Of a stretch of DNA of 64,000 nt, positions 17,793-26,759 are shown one piece after another. The notes below the pieces were generated by a model that searched no databases, was not told the DNA's origin, and saw only the letters and a program-made list of their open reading frames with translations. This stretch comes from Olavius sp. associated proteobacterium Delta 1. GTDB taxonomy: Bacteria > Desulfobacterota > Desulfobacteria > Desulfobacterales > JAFDCJ01. The DNA is taken from the NCBI GenBank assembly GCA_902749685.1, contig CACVKW010001347.1, positions 32,313-96,312 on the forward strand, in the 5' to 3' direction. Position numbers and translations under genes: made by a program. The stretch's first letter is position 1, and each line of letters opens with the position of its first letter.

Positions 17793-17951
17793 ATGAGTAT
17801 CAGTCGAAAATTGGGAATTTTGGTATTTTTTGCAGTTCCGGGCATCATCGGGGGCGGCATTATCTACCATATTTTTGATGGTAACTATCTCCCGGTGTTT
17901 ATTTATGAAACCATTCTTTTGTTGATTGCCGGGGCTTTTTTCAGCAAATAA
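17793..17951 (+). CDS. 52-residue two-helix membrane microprotein
   Basis: From ATG 17793 (MSISRKLGIL), preceded by a perfect AAGGAGG 8 bases upstream (17778-17784), much stronger than any site for the longer frame. Two hydrophobic stretches are separated by a short polar turn (YHIFDGNYLP). It has no recognised domain. It is flanked by palindromic gaps and has no operon partner. The strong ribosome binding site and clean membrane topology argue that it is expressed. Function unknown. Confidence 0.55.
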   Translation: MSISRKLGILVFFAVPGIIGGGIIYHIFDGNYLPVFIYETILLLIAGAFFSK

Positions 17952-18327
17952 TACCTGTTTCATTTTAAAGTGCACGATACCATTTAAACTGGCAAAATGG
18001 AATGTTGGAATTTTGGAATGATGGGTTTAAAGAAACCCGTATTCAAACCACATATTATTTCATTGATTTTCTTGTTTTGATGGAGAATTTCAGCAGAAAA
18101 AACAGAAAATAGATACTTGGAAAGCATCATTAAAACAAATAGATTCAACAATTCTTGCAGGATAGTCCGTTTTCCGCTTTTCATGCCCAATATTCCAACA
18201 TTCCACTATTCCATCATTCCATACGGCTAATCAAGAGAATGGCCGTGAATAACACCGTGATTCCAATAAATTTTAGAAATTCCGATACATTTTGCTACGG
18301 TTCTAACCCCTTACTCGCTGGTTAATT
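17952..18327. repeat. Gap with GGAATGTTGGAAT-type inverted repeat
   Basis: Arms 17997-18024 (ATGGAATGTTGGAATTTTGG...) and 18186-18222 (CCCAATATTCCAACATTCC...) are near-complementary, separated by about 160 bases of AT-rich sequence with no sustained frame. A different palindrome family from those at 17356 and 8401. No RNA gene or terminator with a T-run was seen. Confidence 0.6.
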
Positions 18328-18375
18328 GTGCCGTGGCATTTTTATATCGTCTTTAATAATGATATGGGAGGTCCT

Positions 18376-19452
18376 TTGAGCGATTCATCGCCGCATGATA
18401 TCATTTTATGGTTCTTCCTGGGCCTTTTTATAGTGTCCTGCTTGGCTTTAGGCTGGCTGCTCTGGCCTTTTGTATCTGTTATTATTCTGGCAGCGGTTAC
18501 CACCGGGATCTTTAATCCGATATACCGGCATCTGAATCGAAGACTAAACCCCACCGTTTCTTCGCTGTTAACCTGCCTGATCATATTTTTGGTTCTCTTT
18601 ATTCCGGTGTCAGGTTTTGTCGGTATTTTAGCCAATGAAGCCTATGATATGTATTTGAGTGCCAGAGAGGCGCTGTCAAGCAATCCGTTTAAAGAACTGA
18701 TCGAAAACAGTAAGATGGTTGACCGAATCAACCTCATTCTCACTAATTTCGGTATCGCGATCACCGGTGAAGAACTCAACAAAGGGATCGCCGAACTTGG
18801 CCGATTTGTCGGACTATATCTATATGAACAGGCCCGGTCCATGACGGCCAACATTCTTAATTTGGTCGTAAACTTCTGTTTTATGCTCCTGATCATCTTT
18901 TACTTGTTGATCGACAGCCCCCGCCTGATCTCATTCATCGTGGCGCTTTCGCCCCTGCCGGATGATCAGGATGAGAAATTGATTCAAAAGTTTAAGGACA
19001 TGGCCGGTGCCATTCTCATCGGCAATGGATTGGGCGGTCTTATTCAGGGGACGCTGGGCGGTGCCGTTTTTGCATTCTTTGGTTTTCAATCTCCCATTCT
19101 CTGGGGCGTCATCATGGCATTGCTGGCATTTTTACCGATTGTGGGGATCGGTGTCGTTTTCCTACCGGCAGCAATTTACCTGTTTTTGCAGGGTCGAATT
19201 GGGGCCGGTATTTTTTTCATTGTTTTCTATGTCCTTCTTTCCGGAGGGATCGAATACTTTTTTAAACCTAAACTGGTGGGACACCGTGTGCAAATGCATA
19301 CTCTGTTGGTGTTTCTTTCCATTATCGGGGGGTTGAAACTGTTCGGGATACTGGGCATCATTTATGGCCCGCTGGTGGTGACGGCATTTCTGACCTTAAC
19401 CGATATCTATGAATCCAGTTATCAGCAAATAGTTGAGCCCAGAGAGAAATAA
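18376..19452 (+). CDS. AI-2E family transporter (YdiK/PerM-like permease)
   Basis: About 358 residues from TTG 18376, which follows GGGAGG by 4 bases; an ATG at 18364 and a GTG at 18328 are in-frame alternatives without such a site. The layout is that of the PerM/AI-2E exporter family: two N-terminal helices, a long amphipathic extracytoplasmic region (about 75-150), then five or six helices with the conserved GNGLGGLIQGTLGG and GGIEYFFKPKLVG stretches and an HTLLVFLSIIGG ending. Members export diverse small molecules or sodium ions; the AI-2 name should not be taken as the substrate. It stands as a single gene before gyrA. Confidence 0.88.
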   Translation: MSDSSPHDIILWFFLGLFIVSCLALGWLLWPFVSVIILAAVTTGIFNPIYRHLNRRLNPTVSSLLTCLIIFLVLFIPVSGFVGILANEAYDMYLSAREALSSNPFKELIENSKMVDRINLILTNFGIAITGEELNKGIAELGRFVGLYLYEQARSMTANILNLVVNFCFMLLIIFYLLIDSPRLISFIVALSPLPDDQDEKLIQKFKDMAGAILIGNGLGGLIQGTLGGAVFAFFGFQSPILWGVIMALLAFLPIVGIGVVFLPAAIYLFLQGRIGAGIFFIVFYVLLSGGIEYFFKPKLVGHRVQMHTLLVFLSIIGGLKLFGILGIIYGPLVVTAFLTLTDIYESSYQQIVEPREK

Positions 19453-19566
19453 AAATGTTATTGGTTATCTGTTAACCGTTATTGGTGACTGTGAATCGAT
19501 ATGTCGCCAAACAATAGCAAGTAACGAATAACAAAGAACTTATAACTATTTTTACTTGGAGTTGAA

Positions 19567-22014
19567 ATGACCCAGAACGAGTCTTATATGGAAGTCAGCA
19601 TCGAAAAAGAGATGAAGAAGTCTTATCTCGATTATGCCATGAGTGTTATTATCGGCCGGGCATTGCCGGACGTGCGCGATGGTCTCAAGCCCGTTCACCG
19701 ACGTGTCCTATTTGCGATGCGAGAGCTAAAAAATGATTGGAACAAGGCTTATAAAAAATCGGCCCGCATCGTGGGTGATGTCATCGGTAAGTATCATCCC
19801 CACGGTGATTCGGCGGTATATGATACGATTGTGCGTTTGGCACAGGACTTTTCGATGAGATATCCCCTGGTTGACGGGCAAGGCAACTTTGGTTCTGTTG
19901 ACGGCGATCCGCCGGCCGCCATGCGTTACACGGAAATCCGGATGCAGCGCCTGGCCCACGAGATGCTGGAAGATCTGGATAAAGAGACGGTCGATTTTAC
20001 ACCGAATTATGACGAGTCGCTCAGTGAACCATCCGTGCTGCCTTCCAAGATTCCCTCGTTGCTCGTTAACGGTTCATCGGGTATCGCCGTTGGTATGGCC
20101 ACCAATATCCCCCCCCATAACCTGTCGGAAGTAATTCATGCCCTTATAGCGCTTATTGATAACCCGATGGTCACCTGGGATGAACTGATGCAATTTGTGC
20201 CGGGCCCTGATTTTCCTACCGGTGGCATAATCTACGGAACTGATGGAATTAAAGAAGCCTATAAGAACGGTCGGGGAATTATCAGAGTCCGGGCCCGGGT
20301 GGTTGTTGAAACGGACAAGCGCACTCAGCGTGAAACCATCGTCGTCAACGAATTACCCTATCAGGTCAATAAGGCCAAGCTGATCGAGAAAATCGCTGAA
20401 CTTGTCAGGGACAAGCAGATTGAGGGCGTCAGTTTTGTGCGGGACGAATCAGACCGGGAAGGCATGCGCATGGCCATCGGGCTCAAAAAAGACCAGGTAG
20501 CCGGCGTCATCATTAACAAACTCTACAAAATGACGCGCATGGAAAATACCTTCGGCATCATTTTTCTGGCAATCGTCAATAATCGGCCCGAGATGCTGAC
20601 CCTTAAGGAAATCCTGGAATACTTTATTCTGCATCGCAAAGAAATCGTCATTCGTCGGACCCGCTATGATCTGAATAAAGCCGAAGCACGGGCGCATATC
20701 CTGGAGGGCTTGAAAGTAGCCCTTGATAATCTGGACGATGTGGTGGCCTTAATTCGGCAGGCGAGATCACCGGCGGAGGCCAAAGATGCGTTGATCGAAA
20801 AATTCGATCTGACCGCCATCCAGGCCCAGGCCATCCTGGATATGCGCCTGCAAAGACTTACCGGGCTTGAACGTGAAAAAATAGTCGAAGAATATAAAAA
20901 TTTGCTCAAAGATATTGCCAGATTCAAAGAAATTTTAGCCAGCGAAAGACTGGTTCTCAATATTATAAAAGATGAACTTGGTGAGATAAAGGAAGAATTC
21001 GGCGATGAGCGGTACACGGAGATTGTTGAAAAGACCAAAGAAATCAGTATTGAAGATATGATTGCCGAAGAAGATATGGTGGTGACCATTTCCAAACGGG
21101 GATATATCAAACGCAATCCCATAACGCTTTACCGCAATCAGCGTCGCGGAGGCAAAGGCAAAACGGCCATGGGTACCAAAGACGATGATTTTGTCGAGCA
21201 CCTGTTTGTGGCCTCCACCCATCACACCTTCATGTTTTTTACGAACAAAGGCAAGGTTTACTGGTGTAAAGTTTATGACATTCCCCAGGCCGGCCGTATG
21301 AGTTTGGGTAAGGCAATTGTCAATTTTTTGAATTTTGAATTCGGGGAGAAACTGACCGCTGTACTGGCGGTCCCGGAATTTGAGCCGGGCTACCATGTGC
21401 TCATGGCCACCCAAAAAGGGCTGGTGAAAAAGACCGACTTAATGGCCTTCAGTCGACCCCGGGCAGGAGGGATCATTGCCCTCAATCTTATGCCCGATGA
21501 CGAATTAATTGCCGCCAGGATAACCGATGGCACCCTGAACGTGTTTTTAGGTTCTCTGATGGGCAAGTCTATCAGATTCCATGAATCCAATATTCGTCCT
21601 TCCGGGCGTACGTCTATGGGCGTAAAGGGCATGAACCTTACTTCCGGTGATCAAATTGTGGCGATGGAAGTGTTAAGCCACGGACAGACCCTGTTTGCCG
21701 TTACCGAGAACGGATTCGGGAAGCGGACATCTATTGATGAATACCCGGTTCAAAAACGTGGCGGCAAGGGAGTCATCTCCATTAAAACTTCCCAGCGCAA
21801 CGGTCTGGTTGTGTCGATCCTGCTGGTGGAAGAAGAAAATGATCTCATGCTAATGACCAATATCGGTAAGATTATCCGGATGACCATTCAAGGCATCTCG
21901 GTTATCAGCCGTAACACCCAGGGCGTAAAACTCATGGGGCTGGAGGCCGGTGAGCGAGTTGTCGGTGCCGCCCGGTTGGCTGAGAAGGTGGAAGCGGAAG
22001 ATGACGAAGAATAA
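19567..22014 (+). CDS. gyrA: DNA gyrase subunit A
   Basis: 815 residues. The catalytic tyrosine is Tyr121 (AAMRYTEIRM). The quinolone-determining region reads GDSAVYDTI with Ser82 and Asp86, the drug-sensitive residues. The C-terminal pinwheel begins near 510 and contains the GyrA box as QRRGGKG (canonical QRRGGRG), which separates it from topoisomerase IV ParC. The acidic tail (EAEDDEE) is short. The subunit breaks and rejoins DNA in the A2B2 gyrase; gyrB is not in this window. A TTGGAGTTG ribosome binding region precedes the ATG. Confidence 0.97.
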   Translation: MTQNESYMEVSIEKEMKKSYLDYAMSVIIGRALPDVRDGLKPVHRRVLFAMRELKNDWNKAYKKSARIVGDVIGKYHPHGDSAVYDTIVRLAQDFSMRYPLVDGQGNFGSVDGDPPAAMRYTEIRMQRLAHEMLEDLDKETVDFTPNYDESLSEPSVLPSKIPSLLVNGSSGIAVGMATNIPPHNLSEVIHALIALIDNPMVTWDELMQFVPGPDFPTGGIIYGTDGIKEAYKNGRGIIRVRARVVVETDKRTQRETIVVNELPYQVNKAKLIEKIAELVRDKQIEGVSFVRDESDREGMRMAIGLKKDQVAGVIINKLYKMTRMENTFGIIFLAIVNNRPEMLTLKEILEYFILHRKEIVIRRTRYDLNKAEARAHILEGLKVALDNLDDVVALIRQARSPAEAKDALIEKFDLTAIQAQAILDMRLQRLTGLEREKIVEEYKNLLKDIARFKEILASERLVLNIIKDELGEIKEEFGDERYTEIVEKTKEISIEDMIAEEDMVVTISKRGYIKRNPITLYRNQRRGGKGKTAMGTKDDDFVEHLFVASTHHTFMFFTNKGKVYWCKVYDIPQAGRMSLGKAIVNFLNFEFGEKLTAVLAVPEFEPGYHVLMATQKGLVKKTDLMAFSRPRAGGIIALNLMPDDELIAARITDGTLNVFLGSLMGKSIRFHESNIRPSGRTSMGVKGMNLTSGDQIVAMEVLSHGQTLFAVTENGFGKRTSIDEYPVQKRGGKGVISIKTSQRNGLVVSILLVEEENDLMLMTNIGKIIRMTIQGISVISRNTQGVKLMGLEAGERVVGAARLAEKVEAEDDEE

Positions 22015-22200
22015 TAAAGATGCCTCAATTCAGACCTCCTCGATCAGTTTGGAAAAATAGCTGTGACGCTTTAACTGTCGTGGGATTGTATGAAAATTGA
22101 ACGCTGGTCAAATTTAGACATTATCGGATTGAGGAATCTGGCAATATCGGAATTCAGGGATTGAAGGAATTCTATCTTTGGCAATCTTTAGTAGTCAATT

Positions 22201-22217
22201 CTCCGCCTCCGGCGGAG
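22201..22217 (+). other. Small GC hairpin before gpsA
   Basis: CTCCGCC-TCC-GGCGGAG, a perfect 7-base stem 18 bases before the gpsA start, in an otherwise AT-rich gap. It is the common CCGCCTCCGGCGG intergenic motif rather than a terminator (no T-run). Confidence 0.4.
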
Positions 22218-22234
22218 CCGGGTGAGGTAAGGTT

Positions 22235-23275
22235 ATGCAATCAATAGATGCAAATGATGCGGGCAAACTTAAAATCGGTGTTGTCGGAGCCGGGAGTTGG
22301 GGAACGGCACTGGCGAATTTGCTCGCCTCCAAGGGCTATGCCATCGATTTGTGGGTGTTTGAAAAGGAGGTCAAAGATCAGATCCAGCAATCCGGCGAAA
22401 ATTCCATTTTTCTACCGGACATTATGCTGTCTCCCAATTTGCATCCTTCGAACGACCTGGCCGAGGTTGTATCCGCCAAGGACGTGGTTCTGGTAGTTGT
22501 CCCATCGCATGTTGTGCGGGAGACCACGTTGAATATGGCCGACCACCTCGCAAAGGAGACGATCATTGTATCGGCTTCCAAAGGGATCGAAAACAAAACC
22601 CATCTGACCATGACCGGGGTGATGCAAGAAACTCTGGTAAATATCCCTTCACATCACCTGGCAGTTCTTTCCGGGCCGAGTTTTGCGCGGGAGGTCGTCA
22701 GGAATCTTCCGACTGTCGTAACGGTGGCTTCTAAAGATTCTGCTGTGGCCGCCCTGGTGCAACAGGTGATGGCCACGCCGTACTTTCGGGTGTATACCAG
22801 CCAAGATGTCATCGGGGTTGAACTGGGTGGCTCATTAAAAAATGTGATCGCAATTGCTGCCGGGGTAATCGATGGCCTGGAACTAGGCCTGAATACCCGG
22901 GCAGCTTTGATCACCAGAGGAATGACCGAAATACGGCGCCTGGGGCTTAACATGGGCGCCAACCCGCGGACCTTTACGGGTCTGGCCGGCTTTGGCGACC
23001 TAATCCTGACCTGCACCGGCCATCTCAGCCGAAATCACACGGTGGGCAAAAAAATCGGCCAGGGCCAGAAGGTGAACGATATCCTGGGACAAATGCGGAT
23101 GGTGGCTGAAGGGGTTAAAACAGCCAAGTCCGTTTACAATCTCTCCCGCAAGTTGGCTGTCGAAATGCCGATATCGCATGAGACTTATCACATTCTTTAT
23201 GAAGAGCTGCCACCCAAGGAAGCCGTGATGCGATTGATGACGAGGGATCTGAAGCAGGAGTTGGATGAAGAATAG
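22235..23275 (+). CDS. gpsA: NAD(P)-dependent glycerol-3-phosphate dehydrogenase
   Basis: 346 residues. The N-terminal Rossmann motif is GVVGAGSWGTALA. The family signatures SASKGIE, LSGPSFAREV and the catalytic-lysine helix GGSLKNVIAIAAG are all present, as is NTRAALITRG. The enzyme reduces dihydroxyacetone phosphate to sn-glycerol 3-phosphate for phospholipid synthesis in the cytoplasm. It lies 220 bases after gyrA and is followed by a G-rich tandem repeat. Intact. Confidence 0.96.
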   Translation: MQSIDANDAGKLKIGVVGAGSWGTALANLLASKGYAIDLWVFEKEVKDQIQQSGENSIFLPDIMLSPNLHPSNDLAEVVSAKDVVLVVVPSHVVRETTLNMADHLAKETIIVSASKGIENKTHLTMTGVMQETLVNIPSHHLAVLSGPSFAREVVRNLPTVVTVASKDSAVAALVQQVMATPYFRVYTSQDVIGVELGGSLKNVIAIAAGVIDGLELGLNTRAALITRGMTEIRRLGLNMGANPRTFTGLAGFGDLILTCTGHLSRNHTVGKKIGQGQKVNDILGQMRMVAEGVKTAKSVYNLSRKLAVEMPISHETYHILYEELPPKEAVMRLMTRDLKQELDEE

Positions 23276-23280
23276 GCCTG

Positions 23281-23393
23281 TTGCGCGGTTGCGGGTTGCG
23301 GGTTTCGAGTTGCGGGTTGCGGGTTTCGGGTTTCGAGTTGCGGGTTGCGGGTTTCGAGTTGCGGGTTGCGGGTAACGCGTTACGGGGTGCGGG
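23281..23393 (+). repeat. G-rich tandem repeat after gpsA
   Basis: Degenerate tandem units of GTTGCGGGTTTCGA and GTTGCGG, about 8 in 113 bases. The plus strand contains runs GGG-TTGC-GGG-TTTC-GGG followed by further GGG runs at 4 or 11-base spacing, a match to the G-quadruplex pattern with one long loop. It starts directly after the gpsA stop. Confidence 0.75.
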
Positions 23394-23584
23394 CCCTTCG
23401 ATTTTAAATTAAATAGGTTGTATGGGTAGTCACGAGGTGCGGAAATACGGGCAAAGAGCAATGCGCATGGGCGATGGTGCATAGAGCGGGGAGATTTAAA
23501 TCTGGAAAAACAGCATTATGGGCACTTTATCTTGTCGGCTGTCTTCTGGTTTCTGACTTCTGTCATCTGTCATTTGGTTTTGCC

Positions 23585-24307
23585 ATGATTAAGAAAAGTG
23601 AGCACAAGGGTGCGGGACACCGGCAGCGGTTGCGGCAGCGGTTTCTGGAATCCGGGCTGGACGGGTTCCACGACTATGAAGTGATCGAACTTCTGTTAAC
23701 TCTCGGTACGCCGCGCAAGGATTGCAAGGATGCCGCCAAGGAAGCCTTGAAAAAATTTAAAACATTGCAGGGCGTCCTGGAGGCCTCCAGGCATGAGCTT
23801 TGTGAAATAGGAGGAATCGGGCCGAAAAACTCTCTGGGGCTCAAGCTGATAAAGGCGGTATCAGACCGTTTCCTTGAAAAAAAGTTGATCGATAAAAATC
23901 CGGTAAATAACTCTAAAGAGCTTTTCGATTTTCTTTATCACAGTATCCGTGACAAATCCCGTGAGTACTTTAAGATTATTTTCCTGGATTCTAAAAACCG
24001 TGTGATTTCCACCGAAACTCACTCGAAAGGAACCTTAACTGCCAGCAGTGTTTATCCTAGAGAAGTGATCTATTCTGCTCTCAGGCACAAGGCCGCTGCC
24101 CTTATTTTTGCGCATAACCATCCCTCGGGGGATCCGAAACCATCCGCCGAAGATTTTGCCATAACCCGTCAATTGGTATTCGCCGGCAAGGTAATGGGTA
24201 TCACGGTCCATGAGCACATTATCATCGGTGACAATCGCTACTTCAGTTTCGCCGATCACGGCCATATTGCTCAAATGGGAAAAGAATTTAACGCGCACAT
24301 GAAATAA
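23585..24307 (+). CDS. radC: RadC family JAB-domain protein
   Basis: About 240 residues from ATG 23585 (MIKKSEHKGAGHRQRL), which gives the usual family length; the frame is open further upstream to 23474 but those residues are repeat-derived. An N-terminal helix-hairpin-helix region (about 25-85, with IGGIGPKNSLGLKL) precedes a JAB/MPN metalloprotein domain with HSKGT, the HNHPSG metal ligands and the following Asp (GDPKPSAED). RadC is often called a DNA repair protein, but its activity is unproven. Confidence 0.9.
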   Translation: MIKKSEHKGAGHRQRLRQRFLESGLDGFHDYEVIELLLTLGTPRKDCKDAAKEALKKFKTLQGVLEASRHELCEIGGIGPKNSLGLKLIKAVSDRFLEKKLIDKNPVNNSKELFDFLYHSIRDKSREYFKIIFLDSKNRVISTETHSKGTLTASSVYPREVIYSALRHKAAALIFAHNHPSGDPKPSAEDFAITRQLVFAGKVMGITVHEHIIIGDNRYFSFADHGHIAQMGKEFNAHMK

Positions 24308-24518
24308 AGGGAAAATGCCTAAATTGCGCTAAATTGCCTAATCCGCCAAAAGGCAAGGCGGACAAGAATTAAGGATGGCAATCGTTTAAAAAAAAACAAG
24401 CACCGAGAACTCTGTAATCCAACATCAAATATTCGGTAACAAGAATTCCGAAAAAATTACCAGCAACTATGAAACAGTAACTTGTATCCAGCAACCAGTA
24501 CCTAACATTCAGCATCCA

Positions 24519-24836
24519 ATGACCTCATCTGAAAATAAACCGCTTGACTGCTTCGGCAAGCTTGAAATTGTATTCCCCCTGGGAAATGATGGTTTGAGAC
24601 ATACGCCGGCGCCCTGTTTTGATTGCCCCCATAAAACCGAATGCCTGCGAACGGGACTGAGAGGTAAGGCCGGATTAAAAGTGCATGAAGAACACGTCGA
24701 CAGATCATACGAATCAGGGATGATTAATTTTGTGGAGCGATGGTCTAAGAAAAAAGCTATAGACCGTGAGAAGAACAGCGGGAAGGCTTCGCGTTTCAAA
24801 TGGCGATTGTTGCGGCGCAAGACGAAGCATTCATGA
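24519..24836 (+). CDS. Small conserved-looking protein with a Cys cluster
   Basis: 105 residues that I cannot assign. The first half carries a C-x2-C-x5-C motif (PCFDCPHKTECLR, residues 32-44) that could bind a metal or an iron-sulfur cluster. The C-terminal half is strongly basic (WSKKKAIDREK, KWRLLRRKTKHS), as in nucleic-acid-binding proteins. The frame uses codons like its neighbours. It follows radC by about 210 bases of repeat-like DNA. Confidence 0.5.
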   Translation: MTSSENKPLDCFGKLEIVFPLGNDGLRHTPAPCFDCPHKTECLRTGLRGKAGLKVHEEHVDRSYESGMINFVERWSKKKAIDREKNSGKASRFKWRLLRRKTKHS

Positions 24837-25173
24837 TAATTGTCGTGGCGTCCCGGCAATCTTAGTGGAAGCATTCTTTAAAAAAGAATAATGCACCGCA
24901 GAGTTCGCAGAAAACGTCATAATATGATTTAAAAGATTACTGGACGGAAAACGCTGGGATAAATAACAAACAAAGCTATTGTTCATGTACAAAATCTCTG
25001 CGACCTCAGCGATCTCTGCGGTTGACTGAACGTTAACGGGAAACCTGCTTTTCTTGCCAAAATCACCTAAGTTAATGGAATTCCGGTAAATTCCCTCTTT
25101 TTATCTTCAGAAATTCATGCTATAATACAAACAATACTAGCAATAGCAACCCATCAAAAGACAGGAGAAGAAA
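24837..25173. repeat. Gap with CCGCAGAG palindrome and a TATAAT box
   Basis: Arms 24894-24914 (CACCGCAGAGTTCGCAGAAAA) and 24991-25022 (ctctgcgacctcagcg then atctctgcgg) are inverted copies around an AT-rich loop. TATAAT at 25121-25126 lies about 48 bases before the next start and could be its -10 box; no good -35 was seen. Confidence 0.55.
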
Positions 25174-26235
25174 TTGGCGTTCTGGAATTACAGGGAAGAG
25201 CTGAGCCAGGCTGATCGAATACGAAGATCTTATTATGAACTTCTCAGGGATGAACTTGATCATTTCCTGTTGCAATATGCCCTGATTGACTCCTACCAAA
25301 ATTTTGTTGCCCACCAGGTTAATTTTCCCTTTGTCGAGAAACGTGAATTAAAACCGCGTGCACGGATTCCGGACCTGGAGTATGGAAGCCAAAATGCGTT
25401 TCTGGTCATTTTTGTTGAAGACATTGTGCCGGGCGAACATAAAAAATATATTCGGTTCTTCGATGTCAACAAAACAACCAAGACCAATCTTATGAAGTTT
25501 AAAACTCTGGCACTTTCACAAAAATTCGATCGCAACTGGAAATTTTTGGAGTCAATCCATTTTCGTAATTTTATTAAATCACTGTTGCCGGTGGATTATG
25601 CCCTGCTGATCCAGAGGGATCCGGCAAGTATTGCCAAGGGCCGCTATAGCCTTTCGCACTTTCATGTCCGCATTGACTGGCCCATTGCCGATGCTGCCGA
25701 AGATCTGGCTCAGAGTCTGCGTTACATATCCAAGGACCTCTATGAAAAAGGAGATAAATACGCTGAGGATATACAAAAGAAATTTTTTGAATTCTACGGT
25801 CTGCCGGTAATGGCCGGTGGTAGAAGAACGGCTGCCATTGTAGCCGCCCAGTACATGAAAAAGATTCCGGGTATTACAACCGTCTATGCCGGCAGTAGTG
25901 AGGCGCGGTCATTAATCCGTATTTCCGAGCGGGGAGTTTCGAAAGCGGTATTAATGAAATTTCCAGCCAATGATATAGAACAGATCATAGAAAGCAATGG
26001 TCTTACACCGAGGTCATTCAAGAAAAACTACGTTGTCGATCGCCATAATCAAGATATTATTTGTATCTTCCAGGCGACCTATGCCAGAACCTATCATTCC
26101 CGGCCGCCGGAAGACGGCAAGCTGCGAGAAATTAACCCCGACGTGAACTGGCTGGCTGTCGGTGAACAGCATATTTTACCCAAGCCGGGAGTCTGGAAGT
26201 ATCCCCCCCTGCCAATCAATATAATCTACACCTAA
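25174..26235 (+). CDS. Protein of unknown function, soluble, 353 residues
   Basis: Starts at TTG 25174 after ACAGGAGAAGAAA. It has no signal peptide, membrane segment or motif I recognise. Visible features are an Arg/Glu-rich helical N-terminus, a mixed alpha/beta middle, a Gly-Gly-Arg-Arg turn (MAGGRRTAAI, near 214) followed by a strand-helix pattern, and a Pro-rich C-terminus (LPKPGVWKYPPLPIN). Length, codon use and a good ribosome binding site mark it as a real gene. It has no clear operon partner. Confidence 0.6.
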   Translation: MAFWNYREELSQADRIRRSYYELLRDELDHFLLQYALIDSYQNFVAHQVNFPFVEKRELKPRARIPDLEYGSQNAFLVIFVEDIVPGEHKKYIRFFDVNKTTKTNLMKFKTLALSQKFDRNWKFLESIHFRNFIKSLLPVDYALLIQRDPASIAKGRYSLSHFHVRIDWPIADAAEDLAQSLRYISKDLYEKGDKYAEDIQKKFFEFYGLPVMAGGRRTAAIVAAQYMKKIPGITTVYAGSSEARSLIRISERGVSKAVLMKFPANDIEQIIESNGLTPRSFKKNYVVDRHNQDIICIFQATYARTYHSRPPEDGKLREINPDVNWLAVGEQHILPKPGVWKYPPLPINIIYT

Positions 26236-26759
26236 CCCGGATAAACCGGAATTGAATATTGAAGATTTGTTGTATCGCTTCGCTCTGTCTTTTCAATTTA
26301 AATCGATAGGATTTCTAAAATATTCAATCTGGCTATGGCATAAATCATGCGCCAACATGATGTGATTTAGATAAATAGGTCCTAAACTGATCGGTTCCCG
26401 GTTCAAGGTTCAAAGGTTATATCTAGTTTTTAGTTGATTGAGTTGATTGGTTGACGGATGGATGGGTTCAATCGTAATCGAATTAAAAAGACCGCAGGCC
26501 GCTCCGAAAGCGCAGCGCTCCTCAAGGCCGCAGGCCACTTCTCCAGCGCAGCGCTCACCGTTTCTTCCCAATTCCGCATTCCGACTTCCGAATTCTTTTC
26601 CAAGCTTCCCACCATCCCAGCTTCTCACCTTCAGCCCTGCGCCTTAACCTTACGCCGTGCGCCGTGTGCCCTAGGCCGATTTCTTATGCAGTTCGCGTTC
26701 TGGGTTAGGGATGTCAATATTTTTTAACCAACAGACAACCTGCAACAAACAACCGACCA
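26236..26759. repeat. Repeat-rich 524-base gap between convergent genes
   Basis: It opens with the 24-base dispersed repeat whose core is CCCGGATAAACCGG (26231-26254, also at 56130-56153). Two GC-rich direct repeats follow: 26491-26520 and 26527-26556, each starting CCGCAGGCC and ending GCGCAGCGCTC. A run of GCGCC-type units lies near 26638-26670. All frames here are short and follow the repeats; I see no gene and no typical terminator. Confidence 0.6.

Noticed and set aside
18376..19452. Quorum-signal (AI-2) export
   Set aside because: The family name is historical; sequence and context do not show the substrate.
20664..21414. Antisense frames (152 and 159 codons) over gyrA
   Set aside because: Both lie wholly inside gyrA, are low-complexity (Ser/Ile/Leu-rich) and share no motif with known proteins.
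23474..23584. N-terminal extension of the RadC protein
   Set aside because: The residues come from a repeat-like gap and lack similarity to RadC; ATG 23585 gives the normal family start.
26430..26727. Overlapping frames with PQAAPKAQRSSRPQA-like sequence
   Set aside because: They are translations of the GC-rich direct repeats in the gap on either strand; no start site or homology.
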